Origin: Virgibacillus_F flavescens
GTDB lineage: Bacteria; Bacillota; Bacilli; Bacillales; Amphibacillaceae
Direction of reading: 5' to 3'
Assembly (NCBI RefSeq): GCF_050574275.1
Contig: NZ_CP192260.1
Location: 1,984,001-2,048,000 of the forward strand
Length of the DNA: 64,000 nucleotides
Shown: positions 52,069-60,687 of the stretch, piece by piece
Position numbering within the stretch: the first letter of the stretch is position 1
How the letters are laid out: each line of letters opens with the position of its first letter
The notes under the pieces: generated by a model
Seen by the model: only the letters and a program-made list of their open reading frames with translations
Told to the model about the DNA's origin: nothing
Database searches by the model: none
Program-made: the position numbers and the translations under genes

Positions 52069-53664
52069 CTAAAATCCGTTTAAACCTCCACCTGAACCCA
52101 AAATTCCAAATAACCATTGTTGAAATTGAGGTGTAACTTCTTTTTGAATATATTGGGTTAATGCATTTATATCCATTCCACCAATATCTTTTGTCTGCGA
52201 GTCTTCTGGAATGTCTACTTGTTTAACAAGGTTAGATTCATTTTCAAGCTGAAGACTTACTATATCCTCGGCCATACCCGGAAGCTGAATGGAAATTTCG
52301 TGTTCAGCGTTCATTGCTTCTTCTTGGTATTCAGCATTTCCTGTCCACGTAATTCCGCCTTTTTCCTGACCGGTTTTTAACGTAAAATTACGTTCGAACT
52401 CTTTTGTTCCATCATCCACAGTGGAAGTGCCTTCATAAGTTAATTCACCTTCGCTGCTTGCCAGTTTAATAGAATCTTTTGCACTATTATCTTTCCAGGA
52501 AAGATCTCCTGTTACAGTTACATCAGATTTCTCCCCATTTTCTTCAAAACCTAATTTATAATCAAATGTTTGTTCCGTCTCATTAAACAATTGGGTTCCA
52601 TCAACATTTAAGGTTACTATTTTGTCTTTCGAAGGTCCCATAGATAGAGCGAAGTCGCGTTTAACAATTAAATCATTATTCGTCCAGATGATCGAAGTCA
52701 ATCCATCAGGAATCTGTAATTTTTCAAGACCATTTATTGCATCTTCCATAGATGCATCGAATTCCGCTACCATACTGTCTATGTTAGTTTCCACAGAAGG
52801 TGTTAAGGAAGAGCCGGCACCTAAAAATTGCATTTCTAATTGTTCACGTAATATTTCTATGAATCGCTCGTCTTCCTTCATTTTTTCCATAGTAGTAATT
52901 AACAAATCTTTTAGTTCTTTTTCCGTTAAATGAAACGTGATTTTTTCTGCATCAATTGTATTTGAATTCACTTCGATTTTTTCATCGGTTGTTTTAAAAG
53001 CAGAATCTGGAAGTTTGTCATAAAGCATTTTCAGATATTCTTCTTTTAAATATTCCTGATCGTCTTCGGGTAAGACGTTTGATCCATTAAATAGCTTATC
53101 AAATTCAACTTTTTCTTCGCCGGAGTAAGTTTGAGGGTCTATTTGATTTAACAGTTTACTAACATCACCTTCATTTACTAGCAGCAATTCTTGAAGGAAA
53201 GGCAGTTGGACTAAAAGCTTTTCAGAAGTTAAATATAAGTTCAAGCCGTCAATTGTGATGCCGCCGAAATCTCCACTGATTTCTGTAGCCATTTTCTTCT
53301 TTTCTGTATCCAATGCATTTTTAATTGTGAGTGTTGAATTGTTGATGATTTGTGCGGGTCCTAAGTTACTAAGGTTTGCTGCAGGATCATTGTATGCGGC
53401 AGCTAGTTCGATAGTTGTTTCGGTAGGGTTTTCTTTCGTTTTTTCTTGCCAGGATAATTCTGTCTCCATACGATCTTTTATTTGTTCTTCAATAAATTCG
53501 GCACTGTTCTTTTCTGCTAAGAAATATTTCTGCTTATCGGATAGATTTAAAAGTACAAAAGCAGCAACACTTCCTCCTATAATTAATATTCCAGTTAGAA
53601 TAAAGATTATTAATTTCTTTGATTTCCCTTTGTTGCGACCTTTTGCCGAAATTGATTCATCCAT
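52069..53664 (-). CDS. Membrane-anchored extracellular protein of unknown function, in an ABC operon
   Basis: 531 residues. A basic cytoplasmic N-terminus (MDESISAKGRNKGKSKK), one transmembrane helix (about 18-40, LIIFILTGILIIGGSVAAFV), then about 490 residues with an acidic, beta-rich appearance and many T/S/N repeats of the type DVTVTGDLSWKDNSAKDSIK and KGGITWTGNAEYQEEAMNAE. It ends with a Gly-rich tail GILGSGGGLNGF. No catalytic motif is seen and I do not recognise a named family with certainty (a DUF6583-like assignment is possible). As first gene of the operon it may be the substrate-binding or accessory partner of the two permeases. Confidence 0.75.
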   Translation of the reverse strand: MDESISAKGRNKGKSKKLIIFILTGILIIGGSVAAFVLLNLSDKQKYFLAEKNSAEFIEEQIKDRMETELSWQEKTKENPTETTIELAAAYNDPAANLSNLGPAQIINNSTLTIKNALDTEKKKMATEISGDFGGITIDGLNLYLTSEKLLVQLPFLQELLLVNEGDVSKLLNQIDPQTYSGEEKVEFDKLFNGSNVLPEDDQEYLKEEYLKMLYDKLPDSAFKTTDEKIEVNSNTIDAEKITFHLTEKELKDLLITTMEKMKEDERFIEILREQLEMQFLGAGSSLTPSVETNIDSMVAEFDASMEDAINGLEKLQIPDGLTSIIWTNNDLIVKRDFALSMGPSKDKIVTLNVDGTQLFNETEQTFDYKLGFEENGEKSDVTVTGDLSWKDNSAKDSIKLASSEGELTYEGTSTVDDGTKEFERNFTLKTGQEKGGITWTGNAEYQEEAMNAEHEISIQLPGMAEDIVSLQLENESNLVKQVDIPEDSQTKDIGGMDINALTQYIQKEVTPQFQQWLFGILGSGGGLNGF

Positions 53665-53749
53665 GGGGCAAAACCTCTTCCTTTACTTTTATGTGTATTT
53701 ATATGTATGAGGTTACTTCGTGATGAATTACAAACTAACATATAAACTC

Positions 53750-53777
53750 ATTTTACATTCCATTGAAAAATAGTCAA
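53750..53777 (-). promoter_or_regulatory. SigA-type promoter of the ABC operon
   Basis: On the minus strand TTGACT (complement of 53772-53777), 16-bp spacer, TAAAAT (complement of 53750-53755), about 85 bases before the start of the anchored protein gene and about 66 bases from the IS end. Confidence 0.5.
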
Positions 53778-53867
53778 TATGTTCCAGCGTAAGTTATTGT
53801 TTAATTTTTATTTTTAACAATATTATTAATGGCATAAAAAAGAGGCTGGGACAAAACCCAGTAAATA

Positions 53868-53913
53868 AAAAAGCGTGGCTCTCACCTTGTAGGTGACATA
53901 CCACGCTTTTTTT
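53868..53913. terminator. Left-end internal terminator of the IS1182-family element
   Basis: Stem AAAAGCGTGG / CCACGCTTTT with inner CACCT / AGGTG and following TTTTTTTAT. It probably insulates the transposase from outside promoters. Confidence 0.8.
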
Positions 53914-53998
53914 ATATAATCGTTTATTTTTACTAAACAAAAAGAATCCCTTTTGATAGAATTAAAGTAACCACACAATAATTATCGGAGGGATTCTT

Positions 53999-55684
53999 AT
54001 GTTTAAATATTATAACATAAATCAAGTTGTGTTGCCGTTAGATTTAGAAATAAAATTGGACAAAAATGATATTGCCTATGCAGTAAATGATGTTGTAACC
54101 CAGATTCCGGAGGAAGCGTTCGCTATCTTTTCCCGTGAAACCGGATGTCCAGCCTATCACCCACAAATGATGATGAAAATTATTTTATGTGCCTACACAC
54201 AGTCGGTTTTTTCTGGAAGGAAAATTGAAGGGTTACTTAAAGACAGTGTGCGGATGATGTGGTTAGCGCAAGGACATGAGCCAAGTTATCGTACAATTAA
54301 TCGTTTTCGCGTGCATCCAGAGGTCAAAAAGCTACTACGTCAATGTTTCGTGCAATTCCGATGTCAGCTAGTGGAAGAAAAACAAATTGATGAAGAAGCG
54401 ATTTTTATTGACGGAACCAAGATTGAAGCGAATGCCAATAAATTTACGTTTGTATGGCGTAAGTCGGTTGAAAGATACAGTGCTAATTTGGTGGAAAAGT
54501 CCAACCAAATGTATGATGAATTATTGGAGAATGAAATTCTTCCAGAAATCGAACGAGAAAGTCTAGAGGAACTGTCCACGAAAGAACTCGAAAAAGTAGT
54601 GGAGCAACTGGATGACAAGGTAGAAGCATATGACAAGAAAATAGAAGCAAGTAAAGACGTAAGCGAACGTAAAAAACTTCGTTTTGACCGTAAAGCACCG
54701 AAACAATACCGCAAACAATTCAAGGATTATTTGGCGCGAAAACAGAAATACCAAAACGACATGGAGATTTTCGGAGAACGCAATAGTTACTCGAAGACCG
54801 ATCATGATGCCACTTTTATGCGAATGAAAGATGATTATATGAAGAACGGCCAGCTGAAAGCTGGGTATAATGTGCAGGCAGCAACCGAAGGACAATATGT
54901 GCTCGCTTATGATGTATTCCCAAATCCGACAGATACTCGCACCTTCATTCCATTTCTGGATAACATAGAAAATAATTACTTTAAGCTGCCAGAGCATATC
55001 GTCGCTGACGCAGGATATGGAAGTGAACAAAACTACGAAGATGTCATAGAGAATCGAAAACGCACCCCGCTGATTACATATAACCAGTATCGAAAAGAGA
55101 AGAAAAAGAAACATAAGAATAACGCTTTCCATACAGCCAATTGGGAATATAATAAGGATGACGATACGTTTACCTGTCCAAATGGGAAACGATTAATGTT
55201 CAGCCACGTGTCCCATCGAACAGATAAATACGGACTGACACGAACGTTTAAGGTGTATGAATCTGAGGGCTGTGCGGGTTGTCCATTGCGTTCTCAATGC
55301 ACCAAAGCGAAGGAAGGAAATAATCGAAGAATTTATTACAACGAAAAATGGGAAAACCAAAAAGAATACATTAAGCAACTGCTTTCGGAAGAGAAAACTG
55401 GTGAAATCTACGGCAATCGTAAAATCGATGTGGAGCCAGTCTTCGGGTTTCTGAAGGCTAATTTGTGCTTCACTCGTATGTCTGTACGAGGTAAAGAGAA
55501 AGTAGAAAATGAATTAGGATTTGCATTCATGGCGGTAAACTTAAGGAAGTACTCCGCCATGAAGACAAAACAACTACTAGATAATCAAAACAATCCAACG
55601 AAAAATGGTTCTGACCATCGAAAACCGATGATCAGAACCATTTTTAAGTTATTTTTGGCTAGTTATGTCCCAGCCCTTACCTGA
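53999..55684 (+). CDS. IS1182-family DDE transposase
   Basis: 561 residues, intact. N-terminal domain (MFKYYNINQVVLPLDLEIKL, GCPAYHPQMMMKIILCAYTQ, RMMWLAQGHEPSYRTINRFR), then the split RNase H-like catalytic core: first Asp in AIFIDGTKIEANANKF (about 137), second Asp in HIVADAGYGSEQNYEDV (about 334), Glu in KIDVEPVFGFLKANLCFTRM (about 481). A Cys-rich segment CAGCPLRSQCTK lies at about 422. GGAGGG precedes the ATG. The last codons run through the right inverted repeat, and the TGA stop (55682-55684) lies just outside the recognisable repeat. Confidence 0.95.
   Translation: MFKYYNINQVVLPLDLEIKLDKNDIAYAVNDVVTQIPEEAFAIFSRETGCPAYHPQMMMKIILCAYTQSVFSGRKIEGLLKDSVRMMWLAQGHEPSYRTINRFRVHPEVKKLLRQCFVQFRCQLVEEKQIDEEAIFIDGTKIEANANKFTFVWRKSVERYSANLVEKSNQMYDELLENEILPEIERESLEELSTKELEKVVEQLDDKVEAYDKKIEASKDVSERKKLRFDRKAPKQYRKQFKDYLARKQKYQNDMEIFGERNSYSKTDHDATFMRMKDDYMKNGQLKAGYNVQAATEGQYVLAYDVFPNPTDTRTFIPFLDNIENNYFKLPEHIVADAGYGSEQNYEDVIENRKRTPLITYNQYRKEKKKKHKNNAFHTANWEYNKDDDTFTCPNGKRLMFSHVSHRTDKYGLTRTFKVYESEGCAGCPLRSQCTKAKEGNNRRIYYNEKWENQKEYIKQLLSEEKTGEIYGNRKIDVEPVFGFLKANLCFTRMSVRGKEKVENELGFAFMAVNLRKYSAMKTKQLLDNQNNPTKNGSDHRKPMIRTIFKLFLASYVPALT
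55601..55645 (+). terminator. Right-end hairpin of the IS1182-family element
   Basis: AAAAATGGTTCTGA..ATCG pairs with CGAT..TCAGAACCATTTTT within the 3' end of the transposase coding sequence, followed by AAG. It may act as a terminator or block reading from either side. Confidence 0.65.
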
Positions 55685-55769
55685 AATAGTATCTAATTTT
55701 TCTTTCTTTTCATTGTTCTTCAGTTTGAGTATCAAGGTTCTTTCGAAAATTGAATGATGATTAATTCGA

Positions 55770-55991
55770 TTATTCAACTGAAATGTTTTTTACACCTTGC
55801 TCCAGAGAATCGAGCATTTCGCTTTTTTCGGTTTCATCAGATTGCTGCCAGATTAATTCAAAAAGTACCCCTAGGCCAGGGAGCATTTTTTCTTCGCCAT
55901 TTTGAATTGCGTCGACTATCGTTGCCTCTAGCTGTTCCTGGTCATTGGTTGCGATATTGGATAGAATTGCTTTTCTGAGATTTAAATCCAT
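55770..55991 (-). CDS. sspI: Small acid-soluble spore protein SspI
   Basis: 73 residues. MDLNLRKAILSNIATNDQEQ, LEATIVDAIQNGEEKMLPGL, GVLFELIWQQSDETEKSEML match B. subtilis SspI (71 residues), a minor SASP made in the forespore. I chose ATG 55991 with AAGGAG 8 bases upstream; an ATG three codons earlier overlaps the ribosome binding site region. It diverges from ysgA, as in B. subtilis. I did not find a convincing SigG promoter. Confidence 0.95.
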   Translation of the reverse strand: MDLNLRKAILSNIATNDQEQLEATIVDAIQNGEEKMLPGLGVLFELIWQQSDETEKSEMLDSLEQGVKNISVE

Positions 55992-56090
55992 TTTATTCAC
56001 TCCTTATTTTATGTTTTTACTGATTATAGTTTGACCTACATTGTTTGAAATATGTATGATAGGAATATTAATAATGAGGATGCGATTTTG

Positions 56091-56828
56091 ATGATAACGT
56101 CTGTACAAAACACACAAGTCAAAAATTGGACTAAACTAAAGATGAAGAAATTCCGATTAATGGCCAATAAATTTTTAATTGAAGGGGAACATTTAGTTAC
56201 GGAAGCACATAACAGTAATTGGGTCATAGATGAAATTATTATCCAGAAAGATGCGACTGTTCCTGACTTTGTGAGAAATTATACTACGAGTATCGTGACT
56301 GAAAATGTTTTTCACCATATTACAGATACAAAAACACCACAAGGAATAGCAGCGGTTGTTGAAATGGTTAGCCACGAATGGATGGAACCAAGTAAGGTAA
56401 TTATGCTGGATGCAATTCAAGATCCGGGTAATCTTGGTACATTAATTCGCACTGCTGATGCTGTTGGATTTGACGCTGTTATTATTGGAAATAATTCAGT
56501 GGATGTATATAATGACAAAGTAGTTCGTTCCACGCAAGGTTCTTTGTTTCACATTCCGGTTTACCAGGAAAATTTATTAGCGACATTACCTAAACTTCAA
56601 AAGGAAGGATTTACTGTTTGGGCTACTTCACTTGAAAATGCTAAACCATATAAAGAAGTAAATCTGAGCAAAAAAATTGGCTTGCTGGTTGGAAATGAAG
56701 GAAATGGAGTCGACAAATCATTAATCAAATTAGCTGATTACAATGTGAAGATTCCGATTAACGGAAAAGCTGAGTCGTTAAATGTAAGTGTTGCTGCAGG
56801 TATTCTTATGTACCATATAATCGGATAA
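56091..56828 (+). CDS. ysgA: SpoU/TrmH-family RNA 2'-O-methyltransferase YsgA
   Basis: 245 residues. An N-terminal substrate-binding domain (MITSVQNTQVKNWTKLKMKK, FLIEGEHLVTEAHNSNWVID) and a SPOUT knot with motif 1 LDAIQDPGNLGTLIRTADAVGF (Arg catalytic), motif 2 LVGNEGNGVDKSL and motif 3 VKIPINGKAESLNVSVAAGI. It methylates a ribose in RNA with SAM; the precise target in bacilli is not known to me. ATG 56091 is preceded by GAGGATG. Adjacent to pheST as in B. subtilis. Confidence 0.92.
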   Translation: MITSVQNTQVKNWTKLKMKKFRLMANKFLIEGEHLVTEAHNSNWVIDEIIIQKDATVPDFVRNYTTSIVTENVFHHITDTKTPQGIAAVVEMVSHEWMEPSKVIMLDAIQDPGNLGTLIRTADAVGFDAVIIGNNSVDVYNDKVVRSTQGSLFHIPVYQENLLATLPKLQKEGFTVWATSLENAKPYKEVNLSKKIGLLVGNEGNGVDKSLIKLADYNVKIPINGKAESLNVSVAAGILMYHIIG

Positions 56829-56831
56829 TAC

Positions 56832-57135
56832 TTGCAACATGAGGGAATTTTATCTATAATGAAATCAAAATTAATGTATAGTTGAAAGCTATGAAAGAGC
56901 GCATTAACAATTTAGAAAATAGTTCAGGAAGGAAATGCCTTGGATTGGAAGCATTTCTACTATTTTAATTGATAATCTTCACTCTGGAGCAGGCACTCAG
57001 ACCTTGGAATTTCAAGTAAAGGTGTCCCGGATTAATTCCGTTATCAGGTTCAAGTTGGACATATTTTTTTCTGTGTCAACAAGGGTGGTACCGCGATTTA
57101 AAAACCTCGTCCCTTTTCTGGACGGGGTTTTTCTA
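56832..57135 (+). ncRNA. Phenylalanine T-box riboswitch with promoter
   Basis: Promoter TTGCAA (56832-56837), 17 bp, TATAAT (56855-56860). The leader has a likely specifier TTC (56978-56980, followed by A), T-box core AGGGTGGTACCGCG (57083-57096) and terminator AAAACCTCGTCC ... GGACGGGGTTTTT. UGGU in the bulge pairs with ACCA of tRNA-Phe. It controls pheST by uncharged tRNA-Phe. Confidence 0.93.
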
Positions 57136-57156
57136 TGTAAAAAAGGAGGAATAAAA

Positions 57157-58191
57157 ATGAAGGAAGAATTAGAAACTCTTCAGCAGGAAGCGCTGGAGAA
57201 AATTAGAAATACCGACCAATTAAAAGAACTTCAGGAAATTCGTGTAGCGTATCTTGGTAAAAAAGGATCTCTTACGAGTGTTTTAAGAGGAATGGGGAAA
57301 TTATCGAAGGAGGAGCGTCCGGTAATTGGTGAAATTGCCAATCAAGTGCGCGAAACAATAACCTCTGCCTTAGATGAAAAGAATAATGATTTAAACGAAA
57401 AAGAGCTAGAGAAGCGGTTGGCAACTGAAACAATCGATGTAACACTGCCAGGGAGACCAATCAAGACGGGTGGTCCACACTTATTAACATCAATAATAGA
57501 AGAAATAGAAGATTTATATATTGGAATGGGTTTTGAAGTTAGAGAAGGTCCTGAAGTTGAAACAGATTATTTTAACTTTGAAGCATTGAATTTACCGAAA
57601 GATCACCCAGCACGTGATATGCAGGACTCATTTTATATAACGAATGAGCTCTTATTGCGAACACATACATCCCCTGTACAGGCGCGCACTATGCAAGGAT
57701 TAAAAGGTAGTAAGCCAGTTAAAATGATTTGTCCTGGTAAAGTGTATCGTCGTGATACGGACGATGCTACACATTCACATCAGTTCACCCAAATCGAAGG
57801 GCTCTACGTTGACAAAGATGTGCGTATGAGTGACTTGAAAGGCATACTGGATGCATTTGCTAAGAAGATGTTTGGAGAAGATAGAAAGATTCGCTTGCGG
57901 CCAAGTTTCTTTCCATTCACCGAGCCATCAGTAGAGATGGATATTTCTTGTAAGGTTTGTGATGGAAAAGGTTGTTCGGTTTGTAAACGAACCGGATGGA
58001 TTGAAATATTAGGTGCTGGCATGGTTCATCCAAAAGTATTGGAAATGGCAGGATACGATTCATCCGTATATTCTGGATTTGCATTTGGTATGGGACCAGA
58101 TCGGATTGCGATGCTGAAGTATGGAATTGATGATATTCGTCAGTTCTATACAAACGATAAACGATTTTTAAAACAATATCATCAAGCGTAA
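57157..58191 (+). CDS. pheS: Phenylalanyl-tRNA synthetase alpha subunit
   Basis: 344 residues, the B. subtilis length. N-terminal coiled coil (1-85, LETLQQEALEKIRNTDQLKE), then the class II core: motif 1 GFEVREGPEVETDYFNFEAL, motif 2 ICPGKVYRRDTDDATHSHQF, motif 3 FGMGPDRIAMLKYGI. A zinc-like Cys cluster CKVCDGKGCSVCKRTGW (about residue 265) is present. ATG 57157 follows AAAGGAGG; the open frame upstream is the T-box leader. Confidence 0.97.
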   Translation: MKEELETLQQEALEKIRNTDQLKELQEIRVAYLGKKGSLTSVLRGMGKLSKEERPVIGEIANQVRETITSALDEKNNDLNEKELEKRLATETIDVTLPGRPIKTGGPHLLTSIIEEIEDLYIGMGFEVREGPEVETDYFNFEALNLPKDHPARDMQDSFYITNELLLRTHTSPVQARTMQGLKGSKPVKMICPGKVYRRDTDDATHSHQFTQIEGLYVDKDVRMSDLKGILDAFAKKMFGEDRKIRLRPSFFPFTEPSVEMDISCKVCDGKGCSVCKRTGWIEILGAGMVHPKVLEMAGYDSSVYSGFAFGMGPDRIAMLKYGIDDIRQFYTNDKRFLKQYHQA

Positions 58192-58206
58192 AGGGGGCAG
58201 TTCTAT

Positions 58207-60633
58207 ATGTTAGTTTCTTTAAACTGGTTACAAAACTATATTGATATTAGTGATTGTAAACCGGAAGATTTAGCAGAAAAAATTACGAAGTCAGGTATTG
58301 AAGTTGAAGGAATCGAATACGTGGCAGAAAAAAGTGAAAATGTGGTAGTTGGGTATGTAAAGGAATGCGAACAGCACCCAGATGCAGATAAATTAAACCT
58401 TTGTCAAGTTGATGTGGGTGAAGAAGTTCTGCAGATTATCTGTGGAGCGCCGAATATTAAACAAGGGCAAAAAGTTGCGGTTGCTAAGCCAAACGCTGTC
58501 CTGCCTGGTAATTTTAAAATAAAGAAAGTAAAACTGCGAGGAATTGAATCAAACGGAATGATCTGCTCTCTGCAGGAACTTGGAATAGCTGAAAAGTATG
58601 TTCCAAAAGACATGGCCGATGGAATATTTGTTTTCCCAGAAGATGTGGAAGTAGGTCAAGACGTTACCAGCTTACTGAATCTGGACGACGCAATCCTTGA
58701 ACTTGGATTAACTCCAAATAGAGCGGATTGCTTAAGTATGCTTGGTGTTGTTTATGAAGTGGGAGCGATATTAAACAGACCAATTCATTTACCTGATGTG
58801 AAATATACAGTTAGTAATGAACAAACAAGCGAGCATGTATCTGTATCGGTGGATGATGAAAATCTGGCGCCTTATTACGGTGCATTTATGGTGAAGGATA
58901 TTAATATAAAACCATCTCCACTTTGGATGCGTAATTATTTAATGGCTGCTGGAATTCGCCCTATTAACAATGTTGTTGACATTACGAACTATGTGTTACT
59001 TGAATATGGCCAGCCGTTACACGCGTTTGACTTCGATCGCATGAACTCAAAGGAAATTCGGGTTAGGAAGGCGAAAGAAGGCGAGTCACTAGTTACGTTA
59101 GATGAGCAGGAGCGGAAGCTTAAGCGTGAACATTTAGTTATTACGAATGGCAAAGTTCCAATCGCACTTGCTGGTGTCATGGGTGGAGCTTCCACAGAGG
59201 TTTGCAGCGAAACAAGCACAATACTTTTAGAAGCAGCTTACTTCCATTCAACGTCAGTCAGAAGAACAGTAAACGACACTGGTCTTCGAAGTGAATCAAG
59301 CACTCGCTTTGAGAAGGGTGTTGACCCAAACCGGGTGAAACGCGCAGGACAGAGAGCTTGTCAGCTGCTTGTTCAATACGCTGATGGAGTTGTGTTAGAT
59401 GGACCTGTAGAGTTTGATGCTTTAGATAAAGAAGAAAAAGAAGTGTCTATCTCTACTGAAACAATCAATAAAAGATTGGGTACAGATATTTCCAATGAAG
59501 AAATAGGAAATATTTTAACCAAACTTCGATTTTCTTATGTTGAGAAGAATGGCCACTATCATGTAGCAATACCAACACGTCGAGGAGATATCAGTATTTT
59601 TGAGGATATGCTTGAAGAAGTTGCACGTATTTATGGATATGATAACTTGCCTTTCACTTTTCCAACAGGCTATGGTCAAGTAGGCTCACTAACAGAACGC
59701 CAAAAACTGAAACGTGAGATAAAAAGGTTTTTGGAAAGTGCGGGATTAATGGAGACAGTAACTTATTCATTATCTAATAATGACTATGTGAAATCGTTTA
59801 TCAGCCCGGATATAAGCGAAAAAGGTGTTAAGCCTGTAAAACTTGCTATGCCTATGAGCGAAGAACACAGTCATCTAAGACTAAGCGCAGTACCTGAATT
59901 ACTTCATACTGTCGCTTATAATATTGCTCGTAACCAGACAGACATTGCATATTATGAAATGGGATCCGTGTTTTTATCGAATGAGCAGGAATTAAAAGAA
60001 CAGCCTCATGAACAGCTTCGAATAGCAGGGGTCGTAACGGGGCATTGGCATGAACACCCGTGGCAGCAAGAAAAGAAGCCAGTTGATTTTTATGTACTCA
60101 AGGGAATCGTGGAAGAGTTATGTATCCATTTGAACGTTCCAGTGACTTTTGTGCAATCAAAATTAACTGATCTGCATCCTGGCAGATGTGCAACGATGTA
60201 TATTGGAGATCAAATCGTTGGTTATATTGGGCAAGTTAATCCACGAATAGAAAAGAAGTTGGATTTAAATGAAACATATGTATTTGATATGAATCTTGAC
60301 GGTGTGCTTGCGAGCTACGAACATTTACCAAGCTATGTTCAGCAGTCCAAATATCCTTCTGTAAAAAGGGATATCGCATTTGTACTAAACGAAAAAGTTC
60401 TTGCTGGAGATGTGAAGGACTTGATTGGAGAAATCGGGCAGCCACTAGTTAAAAAAGTCGACATTTTTGACGTCTATACAGGGGAACATCTGCCTGATGG
60501 AGAAAAATCGGTTGCTTTCAGCTTACTTTATCAGGAAGATACAAGAACATTGAAGGAAGAGGAAGTTGAAGAATCGTATCAAACGATCATCTTAGCCGTA
60601 AAAAAAGAATTTGACGCATACGTGCGATCCTAA
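58207..60633 (+). CDS. pheT: Phenylalanyl-tRNA synthetase beta subunit
   Basis: 808 residues. In order: tRNA-binding EMAP-like domain (about 40-150, VVVGYVKECEQHPDADKLNL), B3/4 editing domain (about 210-400, IRPINNVVDITNYVLLEYGQPLHAFD split across it), B5 domain (about 405-475, STETINKRLGTDISNEEIGN), class II-like core and C-terminal ferredoxin-fold anticodon domain (about 715-805, YPSVKRDIAFVLNEKVLAGD). AAAGGGGGC lies before ATG, 15 bases after pheS. It is co-transcribed with pheS under the T-box. Confidence 0.97.
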   Translation: MLVSLNWLQNYIDISDCKPEDLAEKITKSGIEVEGIEYVAEKSENVVVGYVKECEQHPDADKLNLCQVDVGEEVLQIICGAPNIKQGQKVAVAKPNAVLPGNFKIKKVKLRGIESNGMICSLQELGIAEKYVPKDMADGIFVFPEDVEVGQDVTSLLNLDDAILELGLTPNRADCLSMLGVVYEVGAILNRPIHLPDVKYTVSNEQTSEHVSVSVDDENLAPYYGAFMVKDINIKPSPLWMRNYLMAAGIRPINNVVDITNYVLLEYGQPLHAFDFDRMNSKEIRVRKAKEGESLVTLDEQERKLKREHLVITNGKVPIALAGVMGGASTEVCSETSTILLEAAYFHSTSVRRTVNDTGLRSESSTRFEKGVDPNRVKRAGQRACQLLVQYADGVVLDGPVEFDALDKEEKEVSISTETINKRLGTDISNEEIGNILTKLRFSYVEKNGHYHVAIPTRRGDISIFEDMLEEVARIYGYDNLPFTFPTGYGQVGSLTERQKLKREIKRFLESAGLMETVTYSLSNNDYVKSFISPDISEKGVKPVKLAMPMSEEHSHLRLSAVPELLHTVAYNIARNQTDIAYYEMGSVFLSNEQELKEQPHEQLRIAGVVTGHWHEHPWQQEKKPVDFYVLKGIVEELCIHLNVPVTFVQSKLTDLHPGRCATMYIGDQIVGYIGQVNPRIEKKLDLNETYVFDMNLDGVLASYEHLPSYVQQSKYPSVKRDIAFVLNEKVLAGDVKDLIGEIGQPLVKKVDIFDVYTGEHLPDGEKSVAFSLLYQEDTRTLKEEEVEESYQTIILAVKKEFDAYVRS

Positions 60634-60669
60634 AAAATCAGGCAGTCCACTTCGGGCTGCCTGATTTTT
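60633..60669 (+). terminator. Terminator of pheST
   Basis: AAAAATCAGGCAG / CTGCCTGATTTTT with inner TCC/GG pairs and a T-tract. It converges with rnhC. Confidence 0.9.
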
Positions 60670-60687
60670 AAAGTTAAAGGATAAAAA

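Larger units (their letters stand above)
53843..55676 (+). mobile_element. IS1182-family insertion sequence, complete
   Basis: About 1.83 kb with terminal inverted repeats AGGCTGGGACAAAAC (53843-53857) and, reversed, GGGCTGGGACATAAC (complement of 55662-55676), 13 of 15 identical. It encloses one intact transposase. Inside the left end a hairpin (AAAAGCGTGG / CCACGCTTTT, 53868-53913) with a T-tract blocks incoming transcription. A second strong hairpin lies near the right end. The outer boundaries are not certain to the base, and I could not define a target duplication. It sits between the ABC operon promoter and sspI. Confidence 0.88.

Noticed and set aside
55992..56060. SigG promoter for sspI
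   Set aside because: A CATAAAA-like -10 is present, but no -35 at proper spacing was found.
56935..57156. N-terminal extension of pheS by 74 codons
   Set aside because: The stretch is the T-box leader including its terminator.
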